Shown here piece by piece: positions 33,850-46,721 of a DNA stretch of 64,000 bases (position 1 is the first letter of the stretch; each line of letters opens with the position of its first letter). The position numbers and the translations under genes are program-made. The notes beneath the pieces were generated by a model. The model was not told where the DNA came from, searched no databases, and worked only from the letters and a program-made list of their open reading frames with translations. The DNA is from Rostrohypoxylon terebratum (taxonomy: Eukaryota > Ascomycota > Sordariomycetes > Xylariales > Hypoxylaceae), in the NCBI GenBank assembly GCA_022497145.1, contig MU385855.1, positions 1,116,001-1,180,000 on the forward strand. The letters are read 5' to 3'.

Positions 33850-36170
33850 TCAAGGACCATCCACCCCCCGATTTACATTGTGGTATTGGGAACGTCGGTC
33901 GTTGTTGGACCATCTGTCTAGCATGTTAGCATTCCAGTTTTGGGGAAAATATATCGATATGGAAATAGTGCGCACATCTTAATCTTGCCGTCATCTCCAC
34001 ACGAAGCGAATAGACACGGATCAGCCGGATTCCACGAAACGGAATTGCACCCAGGGATATGCCCGTTGAGCTTTACGACTAGCTGGGCAGACCCTTTATG
34101 CCAGATGTTGATAGAGCCATCTACCATCCTAGTTAGTCCAAATTCAACATCGATAGAGGGTTATAGATTTACCTTCGCTTCCACTGATGACAAAACTTTC
34201 ATCGGCTCCTCCAAATACGCTTCTGATCATGAAGTTTTGGCTGGTGAAGCCCGCGTAACTTTGAACCGGCTCACGCAGAATCAGGTCGATCAGTTGGGCA
34301 ATCCCGTTATTATGATTTACCAGTAGATGTCGCGAGTTTTGGCTGATGCTGATAGATGTCAACCTCACCTGCAGGTCCATCTGATACTCCAGCTCGCGCG
34401 TGACGAAATTGTAAACATGAACATTGGTTGCCCCATCAGATGCAACTAACCAACGTCCATCTGGCGATATAGCCAAATCTTCGACTCTGTGAGAGATATT
34501 CCAATCGTATACTTTTTCTCCGTGTATACTCCACTGAACGAGGCCGTGGGTTTTATCAAGAGCGCCGGTAACAAATGTTTGCCCGTCTGCAGCCCATACA
34601 CAGCTTGTGACTGGTTCTTGACACCGGTCAAGTTTTCTCAGGCATTGACCCGACTGTGTTCGTTAGCAGGAGCCTTTGGAGGCACATTTTAGCGACTTAC
34701 ATTTACATCCCATAATCTTGCATGCCGGTCCCGGCAACACGTGACGATCATTGAATCATCCCAGCTCCAGGCAACGTTTCCAACCCCATCGTCGTGATCT
34801 CTTAGATAGTGAAGAGGCGTAAACGAGGGAACATCCCAAATAATGACTTGCTTCCCTTGGCCACAGCTGGCTAACTTTGACCCGTCATGGGAAAAGACAA
34901 CCTGCCAGACTTGTTCATCGTGCTCATCTAGTTCGAGAACGTTTTCAGTGGGAAATTGTGATCGTTCGCACAGGTGGTCTGCATATAAGGAGGGAGATGT
35001 AGCACAAGAGTGCCAGACGCATCCTTCGACTTGATTGGTTTTGACTTGGGTTAACAATGTGGCTAGGCGGTGTTCTGGGAGCATGACGGATGGAGAAATG
35101 CATCCTGTGAAAGAAATTAGCAAGTTAGAACACGAGTGAATGGTTATTTCGATAAACTTACTTGATAATTGTGAGAGGAGAATATGCCGAGAATCTCCAT
35201 ATGCACCATCCCACTCTGCCTTAGATTTCAAATCCTCTGTTTTTTGGCACATGAGTAAGCTAGAAAGAAAATGAAGTTTCTGCGTATCCTGATACAACGG
35301 GGTGAGTTCGGTTCGGAGTACTACTAGGGCGCGGGGAGTCTGTTTTTGTTCTAAAAGTTCCAGAAACTTCTGTTGTCGTATCCAGAATCGCATCATCTTG
35401 ATATCTGCGCCATATGCTAAGACCAATCCATTGCTTTTTTCACCAACCCGATCACCAGAGATTATTGCCCCCGAAAGCAGCTCCTCTGCTTCGGCCCAAT
35501 CCCCCTCGAGTATGGCGTTTCTGAAGGCAGCAACCATCGGACTTTCCAGCTCGAATCCGCTCTCCTGGCTCACGCTTTGTGCTGCAGATTGATAGCCCAT
35601 GTCCGAGAGTGCTTGGATAAGTAACCTCGTGACCTCTTCGCGATCATGACCATGGTACGTCCCTGTCTGTCGGGCCTTAGAGGAGCCATTAACCGTCTTG
35701 CCAGTTCCATTTGCGGTAGCTGATGCCGAGGGTCTCTGCGATTTGCCATTAGCGTAAGGCTTGGATGTGCCATTAGATGCTACCGGTCTATCTGCGTCGG
35801 CCAACATGTTACCGTCGGCACGTCTGCGTTTCCTCCTAGGACTGTCTGCGGGTATGGCAGGGGAAGCTTCAGCTTCCTGAAGCTCCGACTGGAAGCCGGG
35901 GAGATCGCTGTCGTCGTTACTCTCGTACTGAGTCCGTTGTCTCCTCCCCAAAACTTGGCGCTGCGCGGATATAGCTGGTAGGCGTGCTTGAATACCAGGG
36001 ACGTCACCGGAGGTGGAGGACGAGGCGTAATTCAGTTGATTCGCGGGGTTTGTATTTGTTGAGGGGGCAGAGAGGACTGTGTTGGAAGAAGATCGGGGGA
36101 TTTGCGGCGTGGATGGGTGGTCGGAGGCGGATGGGGTGGATGAAGGTTGTTGGGGGGTTTGGTCTGCCAC
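33850..36170 (-). CDS. GID7: GID/CTLH ubiquitin ligase subunit Gid7 (WDR26-like)
   Basis: WD40 subunit of the GID/CTLH E3 ligase, which in yeast degrades gluconeogenic enzymes after glucose return. Five exons: 35162-36170, 34701-35104, 34173-34653, 33976-34120 and 33850-33913, giving 700 residues. Residues 1-170 are disordered with a basic PRRKRRR patch (111-117) that may be a nuclear signal. A LisH motif is at about 176-208 (EEVTRLLIQALSDMGYQSAA) and a CTLH region follows (FRNAILEGDWAEAEELL). About seven WD40 blades fill residues 390-690; clear blade ends are VIIWDV, ARLWDV and INIWHK. The last two exons are short; the acceptors chosen (GGTAG and GACAG) restore GSEDGSINIW and KIWSNNDR. Strong family match by domain order. 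Confidence 0.9.
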
Positions 36171-37090
36171 TTCGACGACTTCTTACTCGTCACCGCGGGC
36201 TAGAAACACCCGCAGTCTCGAAAGGATGGATGGTACGGGTTTATCCGTCGAAGTGAAGTAGTTATAAGGGCTATAGCTGTAGAATATCTGACGTAGGTTG
36301 ATTTCGATTTGTGTGCGCGGGACAGACGGTTCCGGTAGCAGTTCTAGTAATTGTGTGTGAACTGAAGAGGGAAAGTAATGATGTCCGAGAGGCGACGTTA
36401 TAATTAAGCCTGGATGACAACTCTCGGTACGGATGGCCCGTTAAGATGGCTGACTTCATGTCATGTGTGGGTCGAAAACCTAAGGTTGAATGAATCTAAG
36501 CTTTCCCAGGTTATGATTTGGTGCTATTATCGCCGAGCTTCTCGAGTCTTGGGCAGTATTCGGTATTGGGCGATGCGTATTCGAAAAGGTTCGATATGCG
36601 ATATGCGATATCCACAAGTTCCCAAGATTTCCAACTTGTCAAGTGACCGATTGCCTCTATCTACATCGAGACACATATATGACGTGCGACGTGCCGAACT
36701 AGACTCTAGTAACTAGGTAGGTTATGCTGGAGAGGGTCAACGATGTCAACGATACGGATCGATACGAGTCCAGCCCTTGGAACGCTAGTAGGCGATTGTG
36801 CACGACGAGTTCGAGGTAAACAATGCAAATTTTGATGGGATCAAGTTACGAAAGATGTTGTGTTTGTTTGGGGTTTAAGATTGTTAAGATTTCCCAAGGT
36901 TCACAGGTTACAGTTCACCATCAACACATTTAGGTAGTTGCTTAGTTGGTGGGTTAGGTAGGCAGGTACATACGTCGTAGTAATGGATGTACTATGGATG
37001 TATGGATGTGGCAATGCCCTGGGGTGGATGAATAAAAAAAATGTGGAAGGAAAGGCGGATACTGCATCCATTTTTGGATGCATTGCACTG

Positions 37091-37120
37091 TACCTAGGTA
37101 TGTACGTACCTAGGTAGGTA
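37091..37120. repeat. Tandem pair of TACCTAGGTA palindromes
   Basis: Two 10-bp perfect palindromes TACCTAGGTA flank TGTACG(TACC), together forming a larger inverted repeat. Member of the dispersed intergenic word family. Confidence 0.6.
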
Positions 37121-38201
37121 TCGACGGTAGGGGGCCTACAGCAGTTGCAGCAGTTGGCCTCGAACCTACAGCATCCCGCTACATCCCTGAAAAATCTCGT
37201 GCTTAGGCGTGCTAGTCTAGACGCTTCGCAGTACAGTACATACATCCACGATACACGTACATAGTAGGTGGAAAGTGGATCCCTTTCACTGTACTACGGT
37301 ACTTGCTGTAATTGCTGCAGGTGTTACGATAGTACCTACTAGGTATTATTATGCCGTGCTATTAATTTATTATTTGATAAGGCATCACGCATTCATACAA
37401 GCAATGGCAGGAGCCCTTTTGGAGTGAATGGACGCCGATTGGCTTGAAAGGCTCACTAGAGGGACACCTATCGTTTTAGGTTCCTGCCGTTCATAACCTT
37501 GATTATGGATGTCTTAGGTACAAAGTCCCTCCTAAATAATGCACTCATGAAATATATATATCAGCGTGAATATTGCCCTTTTTATATGAATAAGAGAAAC
37601 AATGACATTTGCATTATTATATTTGCCCTTTCGGTAGCAATATCAAGGATCATCATTGTAATATTTCACGGCCATTACCAAGCTATAGGTACGAGGGATA
37701 CATTACCTCGACGATAATGATAGGTGATAGGTGATAGGTAACTAGATCCCGGACCGAATTCTCCACATACGCAACGATGGTATCGATGACCTACACGTAT
37801 CTTTGAAAGCTACCTGAGCTGAAGGGGGCGTTCTTGTTGGCGCTGAAATACCTAGAGAAATCGGGAAAATATGTACTAGTATCGGACAGCTGACGCTCCT
37901 TCCAAGCCGGGATTTGCTTAGGCGTGAACTGTCATGAGACATGAGTTCTTTCCTTTGAAGCTGAATGTTTCCGGCTTTTGTATTATGTAAGTCGACTATG
38001 AGGTTATGTACAGTACCTATGCATGTATGTACTACTGGATATGCAGTACCTCAGTTAGTTGCTTTGTCTTTCTTATTATGTGTCAAGTCATAATAAGTAC
38101 AATCTATGAGATCCGAAAGAGCAACCGACCGTTGACTTTTAATTAGGCGTAACCTTATTTTCGAGTTCCTCAATGAAATTTATACTTCTCTAACAACTTA
38201 A

Positions 38202-38303
38202 ACCTAGGTCCTAGGTAGGTAGGTACATAAATCAAATCCACTCTCTAGGCAGCTACATACTATGTACCTACTAGGTATAGTCCTATGTAGGACCTAGGTA
38301 TTA
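38202..38303. repeat. Cluster of ACCTAGGT inverted repeats
   Basis: Contains ACCTAGGTCCTAGGTAGG, then GTACCTACTAGGTA and a GTAGGACCTAGGTA stretch within about 100 bp. Each can pair with itself as a short hairpin. Confidence 0.55.
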
Positions 38304-38560
38304 CCAGATTTGTACGTGTCCCAGACTCCCAGCAGTTGTGCGCTTACCAGCGGATGTACCCTATGGTGAGACCGATACCGATTCGCAAGGTACAATCGTT
38401 GTTTGAATGCCAACCTTGAACTTGAACTTGAACTTGGACATCAAATGTTACGTCAGATCCATTCCACCAATCGCGATAGCCTAATTCTATCCTCCAGGGC
38501 TACATGGTTACATGTAGATACCTACACATTGACATGTACAGGAGAGCGCTTGATATCTCG

Positions 38561-40930
38561 CTATAGCTTCGCTTCGGAACTGACTAGCTCTTCGATCTTG
38601 GCAAATTTATAATAGTAGTCTAGACTTTCCGGGTTGAGCAGCGTGCCGCTCGGCTTGATGATTTGTCCAGACACGATCTGCTTCACCGGGAGCTCAACCT
38701 TTTTGAGATTGACCGTGGTCTACTCTTAGGTTAGTATAGTAAGAATCTCGAGGACTATATTCTTAAACTCACAGGTATCTCGGGAGTCTCAAACACATAT
38801 TTAGGCACGTGTCTCTTGGTAGTTTCCCTTGCGATAGCCTCTTTCACTTCCTTCACTAGCTTTGTGTTGAATTTATGGCCAGGTCGCATGAGCAAGAATA
38901 GGAGAACGCTCTCGTCGTAATCCTGGGGTCGTCTTTGGCCAACACAAATCGAATCGACCACCCGATCGGCAAAGTTACTTTCGATAACATTATATATTTC
39001 CGCAGAGCCGAAGCGGACACCGCCGGGGTTCAAAACGCCATCGGCTCTTCCGAGGAAAGTAAGGTTCTTTGTGACCGGGTGGAAGACACAGAAATCTCCG
39101 TGTGCCCATACATGATCGAACCGAGCAAAATAGGAGGAGTGGAATTTAGATCCACGCACTCCTACCGGCGCCTTGTCACCCCACAAACAGACTGGTACAT
39201 TGGGGAACGATTCTGTCGCCACAAGTTCTCCCGGCGTCCCATCTGGAACTTCCTTTCCGGGGCCATTGGGAAGTAGGGAGTCATATAACGCTACCTTAAC
39301 CCCGAGGGAGGGCCCTTGTGTCCCACCCACGTAAACCGGAGTGAGTGGATTGCCACAACCGAAAGATCCAGCCTAGAATTTAATCAGCGGACGACTATGT
39401 CTAAGGATACTTTACAACTCACAATGTCAGTTCCGCCAGATACGTTAGCAAGTTGAACACTAGCCGGAAATCCTTTGTCGTAAAACCACTCGAATGTCTG
39501 CTCCGGAAGCACCATGCCGGTGCTTGTCACAGCTCGTAGATTCGACAGATCTGTAATCTCCCTTGGTGAAATTCCCGCTCTGGCAACCTCATAGAACCAT
39601 CGAGGGCTAGTTCCGAATTTTGTGACTTTCTGATCACCAATCAACTTGATGAATGTTTGAAGGTCTGGCTGGAAAGGGGATCCATCATACAAGATGGATC
39701 GGCCACCGATCAGGAGGTAGGCTGTTGAAACGAGATACATAATCCAGCCCGTGGTCGTGTATTGCAACGCGACACTGTCTGGTCTGCCATCTTCCTGCAA
39801 ACGACCCTCTTTGGCGAGATTAAGAACGGCGCCTCCTACGGAATGTACTAGAAACGAATGACTATTAACATACAGAAATCTCATCAACGCAGGTGAATTA
39901 TGGAGTTTCATACCTATAGCTTTCGGGATACCAGTTGTTCCCGAGGAGTAACAAATGAGAAATGGTTCGTAGAAGGCGATCCGAGTAATCGGCGGGGCCG
40001 ATACGGGGTTGCCCTTATTGATGAACGATTGAAAAGTTTGGGTCTTGGGGATACCAGTTATATCCAAGGCATCTTGGAAACGTCGAATCGAGACCATGCC
40101 CACGAAATTGGTACAACTCTCCATTCCTGAAACGATGTCGGCCATCTTCTGGCGCAAGTCCACTCGCTTGCCGTTGTAAAGAGCAGCATCGTCCATAAAG
40201 ATATACTAGGGTTGATCAGTAACTTGGTAAAGGTTTGAAAGGAGTAAGTCATTTTACCTTAGGATTGATTTGAACGGTCCTCTGCAATATCCCTTGAACG
40301 CCCATATCAGTCGAGCTGCTACTGAAGATAGCGCCTAACCATCCAGTAGCGATGAAGATGACAAGAGTCTCCACACTATTAGAACCGACGACGGCTATTC
40401 GGTCTCCTCTCCTTACGCCACCGGCGTGAAGAGCGGAGGCGTAGAGAGCCGCGAGCTTTCGAAGCGTCGCCCAGGTGACATGTCTGATTTCAGAAACGCC
40501 CTCCCGAACCTCGGTCACGGCAATCTTGGTATTCTCTTTTCCTACTGTGCCATGGTGGTCGGTATGGTCCTCGGGCCTGCGAGACCACAGAATATTCTCG
40601 GCCCAATTGAGGTAGACTCCCTCAAACCAGGGCGGAACGGAATCAATTGGTCTACTCTCATCTACAGCTCTAGCGTACGAGCCGGTGTAGAGTATGTTTG
40701 AGTACTCGAAGACCTCGGAAAAGAAATCAGAGCGTTTGGTGACAGAGTATTGGTATAGATCTTGGAATGTCTGCCATTGGTCAGCTAATTTCAAGATTGC
40801 GATCCACGGTCTCAGCCATTCTCACCTTAAGGCTCAGATTGTACTTGTTGTTCAAACGCTGCATAAGCTCATACATCTGTGTCTTTTCGGGATTGGGGTG
40901 TTCCCATAGTTTTCTCGGAATGGAATCCAT
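38561..40930 (-). CDS. AACS: Acetoacetyl-CoA synthetase
   Basis: ANL-superfamily adenylating enzyme that activates acetoacetate to acetoacetyl-CoA, in leucine/ketone-body use and sterol precursor supply. Five exons: 40826-40930, 40258-40770, 39423-40205, 38773-39372 and 38561-38719, all phase 0, giving 719 residues. It opens MDSIPRKLWEHPNP, typical of the family, followed by TFQDLYQYSV and the VPPWFEGVYLNWAEN block. The AMP-binding P-loop is CYSSGTTGIPKA; the later motifs GGTDI and LGRADGVLNPGGVRFG (adenylate and hinge region) are present. The last exon ends with the conserved VKQIVSGQ and adds no recognisable targeting tripeptide. Four GTGTTTC heptamers start 11 bp upstream of the ATG. A different short/medium-chain acyl-CoA synthetase is unlikely given the N-terminal block. 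Confidence 0.92.
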
Positions 40931-40940
40931 TATGTCTCAA

Positions 40941-40968
40941 GTGTTTCGTGTTTCGTGTTTCGTGTTTC
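40941..40968. repeat. (GTGTTTC)4 heptamer array
   Basis: Four perfect 7-bp units in the presumed 5' UTR of the acetoacetyl-CoA synthetase gene (sense strand GAAACAC). Confidence 0.85.
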
Positions 40969-41831
40969 GATGGCTAGGTATGCAACCATCCCATCTCACG
41001 CAAGCCTCTTACGACAAGTGTACTGTCGACTCAAGACACTGGCCTCTGTATTTAAGCAGCTAGACAGCTAGGTCGAAGTTGAAATCTGGAGGAAGTTCAC
41101 AGGAGGAGGTACCCATCGGAGATCCTTCATTACGTCCGTCCAACCACCCTGCCACCTCGGCACTGTGAAGTGTGCATTGTGCACATCGATGGGGTAACCC
41201 AGGTCCCAGGATCCTTTGATACCCGCGGTCCATTGGCTTTCCTCTTACCAAATCTTCACATCCGTGAACTTGGGAATTTTGCAAATATGTCTCCTTTCTG
41301 TTATGGAATGAGAGGCATTTGACTTGAATTTCCAAGGAATCGGTCATCTTTTAAGGTATCATGGCACTCCATACACGAACAACACGAACAGCCTTCAATG
41401 ACGGTTAAGTAGGTAAAGAACCAATCATAAGCCAACCTTGAAAGCTATGCTATATTAACTAGAAAGACCCAGTGAAGACCCAGTGAAGACCCCAGTATTC
41501 GTCCTGACAGCATAGTCGTACAGTACTGGGTGCTGTACGCTGTACCCCGCATCCCGCATTTCCCCAACAAGCTCCGCATCCGCATCCTCTCTAGACTGCC
41601 GTGGCTCTTTTAGTATTAGTGACCACTCTTCCGGATTGCTTACCATGCTGTAACTTGACTTGACATTATCAACATTGGAGTCGTCAAATCCTGTTTTCGT
41701 TCATTTGACAGCGACTCCACTGCCAGACTGCCAGCTGGTTCTGTGTTGCGAGAGGAAACATGGGTAAGGGGAGTTTCAAGTTCTCTCTATGCCTCGGTCC
41801 TCGGCATAGACTCACAGTCTCACATCATATC

Positions 41832-41864
41832 ATACCTACTTAATACCTACTTAATACCTACTTA
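41832..41864. repeat. (ATACCTACTTA)3 array
   Basis: Three perfect 11-bp copies in the divergent AACS/DUF2264 spacer. Confidence 0.85.
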
Positions 41865-42426
41865 AAGCCTTGAGACTTTTAAATCGTACTCCATACTCCG
41901 TCATCGACAAATCAGCAAAATCACTACGATAGTTTAATAAATAACTATCCTAAGGATGGTTTATATTTGAAGAGGTAACGATACGATATGAGCTTACCTA
42001 AACACAACACATACTATGCTCTCAGTGGCCCAACCGTGGAACCCCCATCGCTTCAATCTAGACCGAATCGGCGAAATTCTTAACATTGGCTGCCTGCCTC
42101 GTATGCAGATAAAGCCTACAAGCTTTGCTAGTTTTGAGCTACGCCAATTGGTGGGGATTTAATGGACGAATTCATCTGTGATATTAGCCGCGAGCCTCCC
42201 ATCACCCCACAAGCCCTCAAGGGAGCCCCTCATCCTCATATTCGCGAACATGGCGACTAATGAAGGTGAGCCCCACGTAGAAAGGTAGGTTAAACACAAG
42301 TATGTTATGAAGTATGGTAAGCTGTTTTTCTTTTTTCTCTCATTTTTCCCCACCTGTTGTAAGTTTCGGCGTTTTCAATATCCTATAACGAACAATTTGG
42401 GTGCCAGCCTTATTCGGGTACTCACG

Positions 42427-44810
42427 ATGGCGGAACCGAAGACCGGACTTGTCCTTGGCTACAATGGCATCCACCCCTTTTCCAAGGTGAAAATCACCGA
42501 CCGTGCTTCCGTCCAAGAGCTCCTCAGGACTCTTCTCGATCCCCTCGAGCCATTCTTCTCCCCGCAAAAAGCTCGAGTGAAATGTCCCGGAGCTACTGCT
42601 GTCAGGTTTGATCAAACTGCTTCTGAAGTTGAAGGTATCTGTCGGCCTCTCTGGGGCTTAGCTTGCCTGTTGGCCGGAGGCGGTGACTATCGCGGGAAAG
42701 AATGGTGGATTCAGGGGATCAAGTCAGGAACTGATCCTGAAAACCCCGAGTACTGGGGATATCCGCGAGATAATGACCAAAGAATGGTAGAAATGTGTCC
42801 CCTCGGTATGAAGCCACTCCACGACCTGAATTAATATAAGCTCATTAGAAATAGGATATGCGCTAGCCGTAGCCCCTGAAATATGGCAGTCATTCAATGC
42901 AAAGGAGCGAGAAAATGTCGAAAACTGGTTGGGTAACTCGATTAATGAGAAGAAGTAAATTTAATCAAACTCACTCTTCCCGATGTAGAACTAACAGTAT
43001 CCCAGCATGCCCAACACTAACTGGCTCTGGTTCCGTGTTTTCGCAAACCTCGGGCTGAAGAAGAACGGAGGGAAATTCTCGCAGGAGAGGCTAGACCGTG
43101 ATATTGAGCATCTCAATACCTTCTACCGTGGTGGTGGTTGGTCAAACGATGGGCCGGAAGGAATTCATCGTGAGTCAAAACTATAGAGAGAAGACTATCA
43201 AAGATGCTAAATATAGACCCATAACAGAGATGGACTACTACTCCTCAAGTTTCGCTATCCAATTCTTACAGCTCCTTTACGCGAAGCTAGCAGGCGAAGA
43301 TGAGCCGGCACGAGCCGAGGAGTTCAAGAACCGCGCGAAACAAGTTGCGCTGGACTTGATCCACTACTACGATAATGAAGGTGAGATCCCAGCTCATTCA
43401 GGTACTTAGCCAAATACTTACGTTTTATCTCGTCCCCTAGGTCGATCTATACCTTTTGGCCGCAGTGTCGGCTACCGATTCGCGATGGTGTCTTTCTGGG
43501 GAGCATTAGCATACGCCGGAGTGGAATTGCCAGAGCCACTTACTTGGGGCATGGTAAAGGGTGTGGTCCTGCGACACTTGCGATGGTGGCAGAGTCAGTC
43601 CGACATCTGGAGCCCCGGCGGAACGTTGACTATTGGGTACTCGTATCCCAATATGTATGTAAGTAATGGAAAGCCCCTTTTCTCAATTCAAGAACGCTGC
43701 TCACGATTGATAGATGGCAGAGAACTACAACAGCCCTGGAAGTCCTGTAAGCCACACTCTCCATCTATCACATTTTATCTACTTACCAAATTAAAAGTAC
43801 TGGGCGTGTCTAGCCTTCATCTGTCTCGCCGTGCCCCCAGAGCACCCCTTCTGGACTTCCGAAGAGGAACTCGCCAGTCCCGTTATTCCGCAGATTAAGG
43901 AGCTTCCGCATCCAGGTCACATCGCAAGGCAAGCTCACACACAAACTCTCTAACCCCTGACTCACCTTTTACTAACTACGCATCCAACCACAGTTACCTC
44001 GGAAACCACTGTATGCTCCTCTCCTCCGGCCAAGCCTGCAGCTACCCGATGAAAGGCACGCACGCCAAATACGGCTGTTTCGCGTACAGTTCCGCATACG
44101 CGTACTCCGTTCCCCCGGGTCTCTTCACGCTAGAGCAATACGCACTAGCCTCGCAACTCGGCTTCTCCGACGACGGCGGCGAGTACTGGAAGACGCGCCG
44201 TCTCTCCACGTACGCCGCGCTCGAGCACCGCGGCGCGACCCCCGTCCTAGTATCCCTGTGGAACCCGTTCCCAGACGTGCAAGTGCGCACCACGTTGATC
44301 CCTCCCGACGCCGCGACCCCGAACTGGCATCTGCGCGCGCACCGCATATCGGCCGGCCGCGAGGTGATGACGGCCGACGGCTCGTTCGCCATTAGTAACC
44401 AGCGGGCGCTCGACGGCCGGTACCTCGACCCGTACGATGCGGCGACGCACGAGGGCACGTCTCCCAAGATCATCGGGAACTACGACCTCGCGACGCCGGC
44501 GGGCTGGGCGCCGGGCGCGGACGGCGCCTTCGCCGTGTCCAAGGGCGCCGTGGGTATCAAGGCCCTCGAAGGGAGCAAGATCGCGCGCGCCGCCAACTTG
44601 GTCAATGCGGATCCGAACTCGAACCTGGTGGAGAGCCGCACGGTGATCCCGACGCTGCAGCACACGATCAAGGCCGGGGAGACGGTGGCGTACGTCTCGG
44701 CGATCTACGCGAAGCCGTCTGGTAGTGGGGTTCCGAAGGAGACGTATTTGGACGGGTGGGAGAAGCCGCCGGAGATCCCGGCGTGGTTGAAGGCCGAGTT
44801 GGAGATTTAG
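42427..44810 (+). CDS. DUF2264-domain protein
   Basis: Member of the DUF2264 family, which resembles alpha/alpha-barrel glycoside-processing proteins; the substrate is unknown. Eight exons: 42427-42805, 42855-42954, 43006-43169, 43228-43380, 43441-43658, 43714-43746, 43798-43928 and 43994-44810, giving 664 residues. Family blocks: EGICRPLWGLACLL, MPNTNWLWFRVFANLGL, GGGWSNDGPEG, YYSSSFAIQFLQ, and PGHIASYLGNHCMLLSSGQ. The start at 42427 (MAEPKTG) is the most likely; an in-frame ATG at 42307 lies upstream. Intron 7 starts GCAAGC, a GC-AG intron, needed to restore the conserved block. No signal peptide is seen, so it is probably intracellular. Base composition rises sharply to GC-rich third positions in the last exon (from about 44050), unlike exons 1-4. 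Confidence 0.85.
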
Positions 44811-45170
44811 TCGCTTTGGTAATTCCTCGGTTAGGAAAAGGACGAGTATTCCATGTGAATATGCGTGTGTATTTGGGCCTAGATGAATAGTATATTTTGT
44901 CTAGCATGTTGATATTTCTATATGTGTTGATGTGTGACGCTCTACCCGCCATGTTGAATGCTGTTTTAGTCCCCCCCTTTTGCCATACCATGCGATGCGA
45001 GAACTCAACGCCGACCTTGCAAAATAAGAAAACCGGACATATAAACATGCCAGATTTACCACCCATAGTAAAAAAAACTTTTACTACTATCGAAGAAAGT
45101 CCGTATTCTTGGCTCATCAATTCCTCCATGCTCAGATAGTGTACTCACTACTGCTTTGTGCAGGCGTATA
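44811..45170. other. Convergent 3' spacer
   Basis: 360 bp tail-to-tail region between the DUF2264 gene and SER1. AT-rich, with a short A-run near 45070. No gene seen. Confidence 0.5.
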
Positions 45171-46591
45171 TTACTGAGTTTGAGCAAAGTTCGCTATGAA
45201 GTCGGCGAGTCGCTGGGCTCCTTCAAGTGGGATCGAGTTATAATTACTGGCACGAATGCCACCAACACTTCGGTGACCCTTCAGACCGGTGAGACCACGC
45301 GCAGTTGCATCCTTGAGGAACTTCGCTTCGGTAGCTTCCGTGTCGCCTCCCTACAAGTAATAATTAGTGATACCCAGAAATATAAGCTACTTTGATATTC
45401 AAGGTATACGATTACTTACCGCTGTCACGCGGAAACAAATGTTCATTCTTGAGCGGACCGACTTATCAGGAACAATTCTGTAGACGTTGGGATACGCCTC
45501 GAGGGCCTTGTAGATGATTTCCGCTTTTTGATCGGCGACTGCTTGCTGGCCGTCCACCTTGTTCGGGAAGGTTGTAAGCAACTTCTTGAGAACTTGGCCG
45601 GCTATATAGACGCTGTATTGTAACGTTAGATATTTATGACGCAGACGAAAGTTGGTGAAGGATCGTACTCAAAGATGCTAAGCGTATTGTACAGACTGTT
45701 ATTTTTGGCGACAGTCTCATAGGAGAATATAACCGGAGGAATGGGGAGGCCAAGCTTTCGCATTAATGCCGGAGATGGCTGCGGGCATGCCGGCGGCAGT
45801 AGGTCCTTCTTAATAATGACTACAGTTACTCCGGTCGAGCCGAGGTTCTTCTGTGCACCGAAGAAGATAAGAGAGAAGTTTTCGACGGGAATTCTTCTGG
45901 ACAATATGTTCGATGACATATCCGCGACGACAATAGGTCGCGCGCCATTTGCATCGGGGCCGAGAGCATCGGGAAACTTAGGATACTCGACACCGTCTAC
46001 GGTTTCGTTGTCACAATAGTATACCATAGCGGCATTCTTGGACAGCTTCCACGTGCTCTCATCTGGGATCTTGCCGAATTTGCCCTGGTTTACGGCCCGG
46101 GAATCAGTAGCTAAATTACTGAATTCCGGGCCGAGAAGTCGGCCAGCTTCTTGATAGGCCTTCAAAGACCAGCCACCCGTCACTAGGTAGTCAAGCTTCA
46201 ACTCAGACTCAACGGCTTTTTTGAGTGCCGACACAAGCTCGTCTTGGTTTGCCTCTTCCTCGCTTTGGGCACCCAATTGCTTCAGGATTTCGGCCTTTTT
46301 CCTGGTTACCCAAACGCCAACAAGGTTGTACATAGTAGCGGAGAACTCGCCACTTCCGCCACCTTGCATGAAGAGGACCTCATAGTCATCGGGGATGTCG
46401 AGATACGTGGCCAGATCGGCTTTGGCTTGGTTAATGATGTCAGCGGCATATTGGGAGCGATGAGAGTGCTCAGCAATGCCAAGTCCTGTGTCATTGTAAT
46501 TAAGGAGGGCTTGAGAGGCGTTTTCAAGGACGGCTGTCGGCAGTAGCGCCGGGCCCGCGCCGAAGTAGGTGATGTCAGCCCTGGAGGGCAT
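45171..46591 (-). CDS. SER1: Phosphoserine aminotransferase
   Basis: PLP enzyme of serine biosynthesis, converting 3-phosphohydroxypyruvate plus glutamate to phosphoserine. Three exons: 45669-46591, 45420-45612 and 45171-45350, giving 431 residues, normal for fungal enzymes. The opening FGAGPALLP is the class V aminotransferase start. MQGGGSGEFSA binds the cofactor phosphate, and the PLP lysine is Lys248 in FFGAQKNLGSTG. The C-terminal exons carry RMNICFRV and GLTGLKGHRSVGGIRAS, conserved in SerC. Introns are GT-AG (GTACGA, GTAAGT). A perfect TGAGTCA lies 131 bp upstream of the ATG, fitting cross-pathway (CPC1/Gcn4) control of amino-acid genes; this regulation is inferred. Confidence 0.95.
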
Positions 46592-46721
46592 TTTGTAAAT
46601 TTCTAGATATGAAATAAGATATTGAAGGGGGGGAAGTATGTATATTGAACATATGATGTATAATGATATAGTGACCGTTATTCAGATACATCCAAAGTTA
46701 AAAACTTGAATCTCATAAGGC

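Larger units (their letters stand above)
36171..38560. other. Intergenic: GID7 promoter and acetoacetyl-CoA synthetase 3' flank
   Basis: 2.4 kb with no supported gene. It holds several palindromic ACCTAGGT clusters (37091-37120, 38202-38226, 38264-38303), heptamer arrays CGATATG (36592-36611) and GATAGGT (three copies, 37719-37739), and a CTTGAA hexamer array near 38408-38430. Confidence 0.45.
40931..42426. other. Divergent region, AACS / DUF2264 gene
   Basis: 1.5 kb head-to-head spacer. It carries the GTGTTTC array, an 11-bp duplication GACCCAGTGAA near 41466-41487, and three ATACCTACTTA copies (41832-41864). An ATG at 42250 followed after five codons by GTGAGC could be an alternative first exon of the DUF2264 gene. 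No other gene supported. Confidence 0.45.

Noticed and set aside
41060..41347. 95-codon minus-strand open frame upstream of AACS
   Set aside because: No recognisable domain and no support beyond being open; left unannotated.
44042..44671. Antisense open frames over the GC-rich DUF2264 exon
   Set aside because: High GC3 in the real exon removes stops from other frames; the translations are Arg-rich and featureless.
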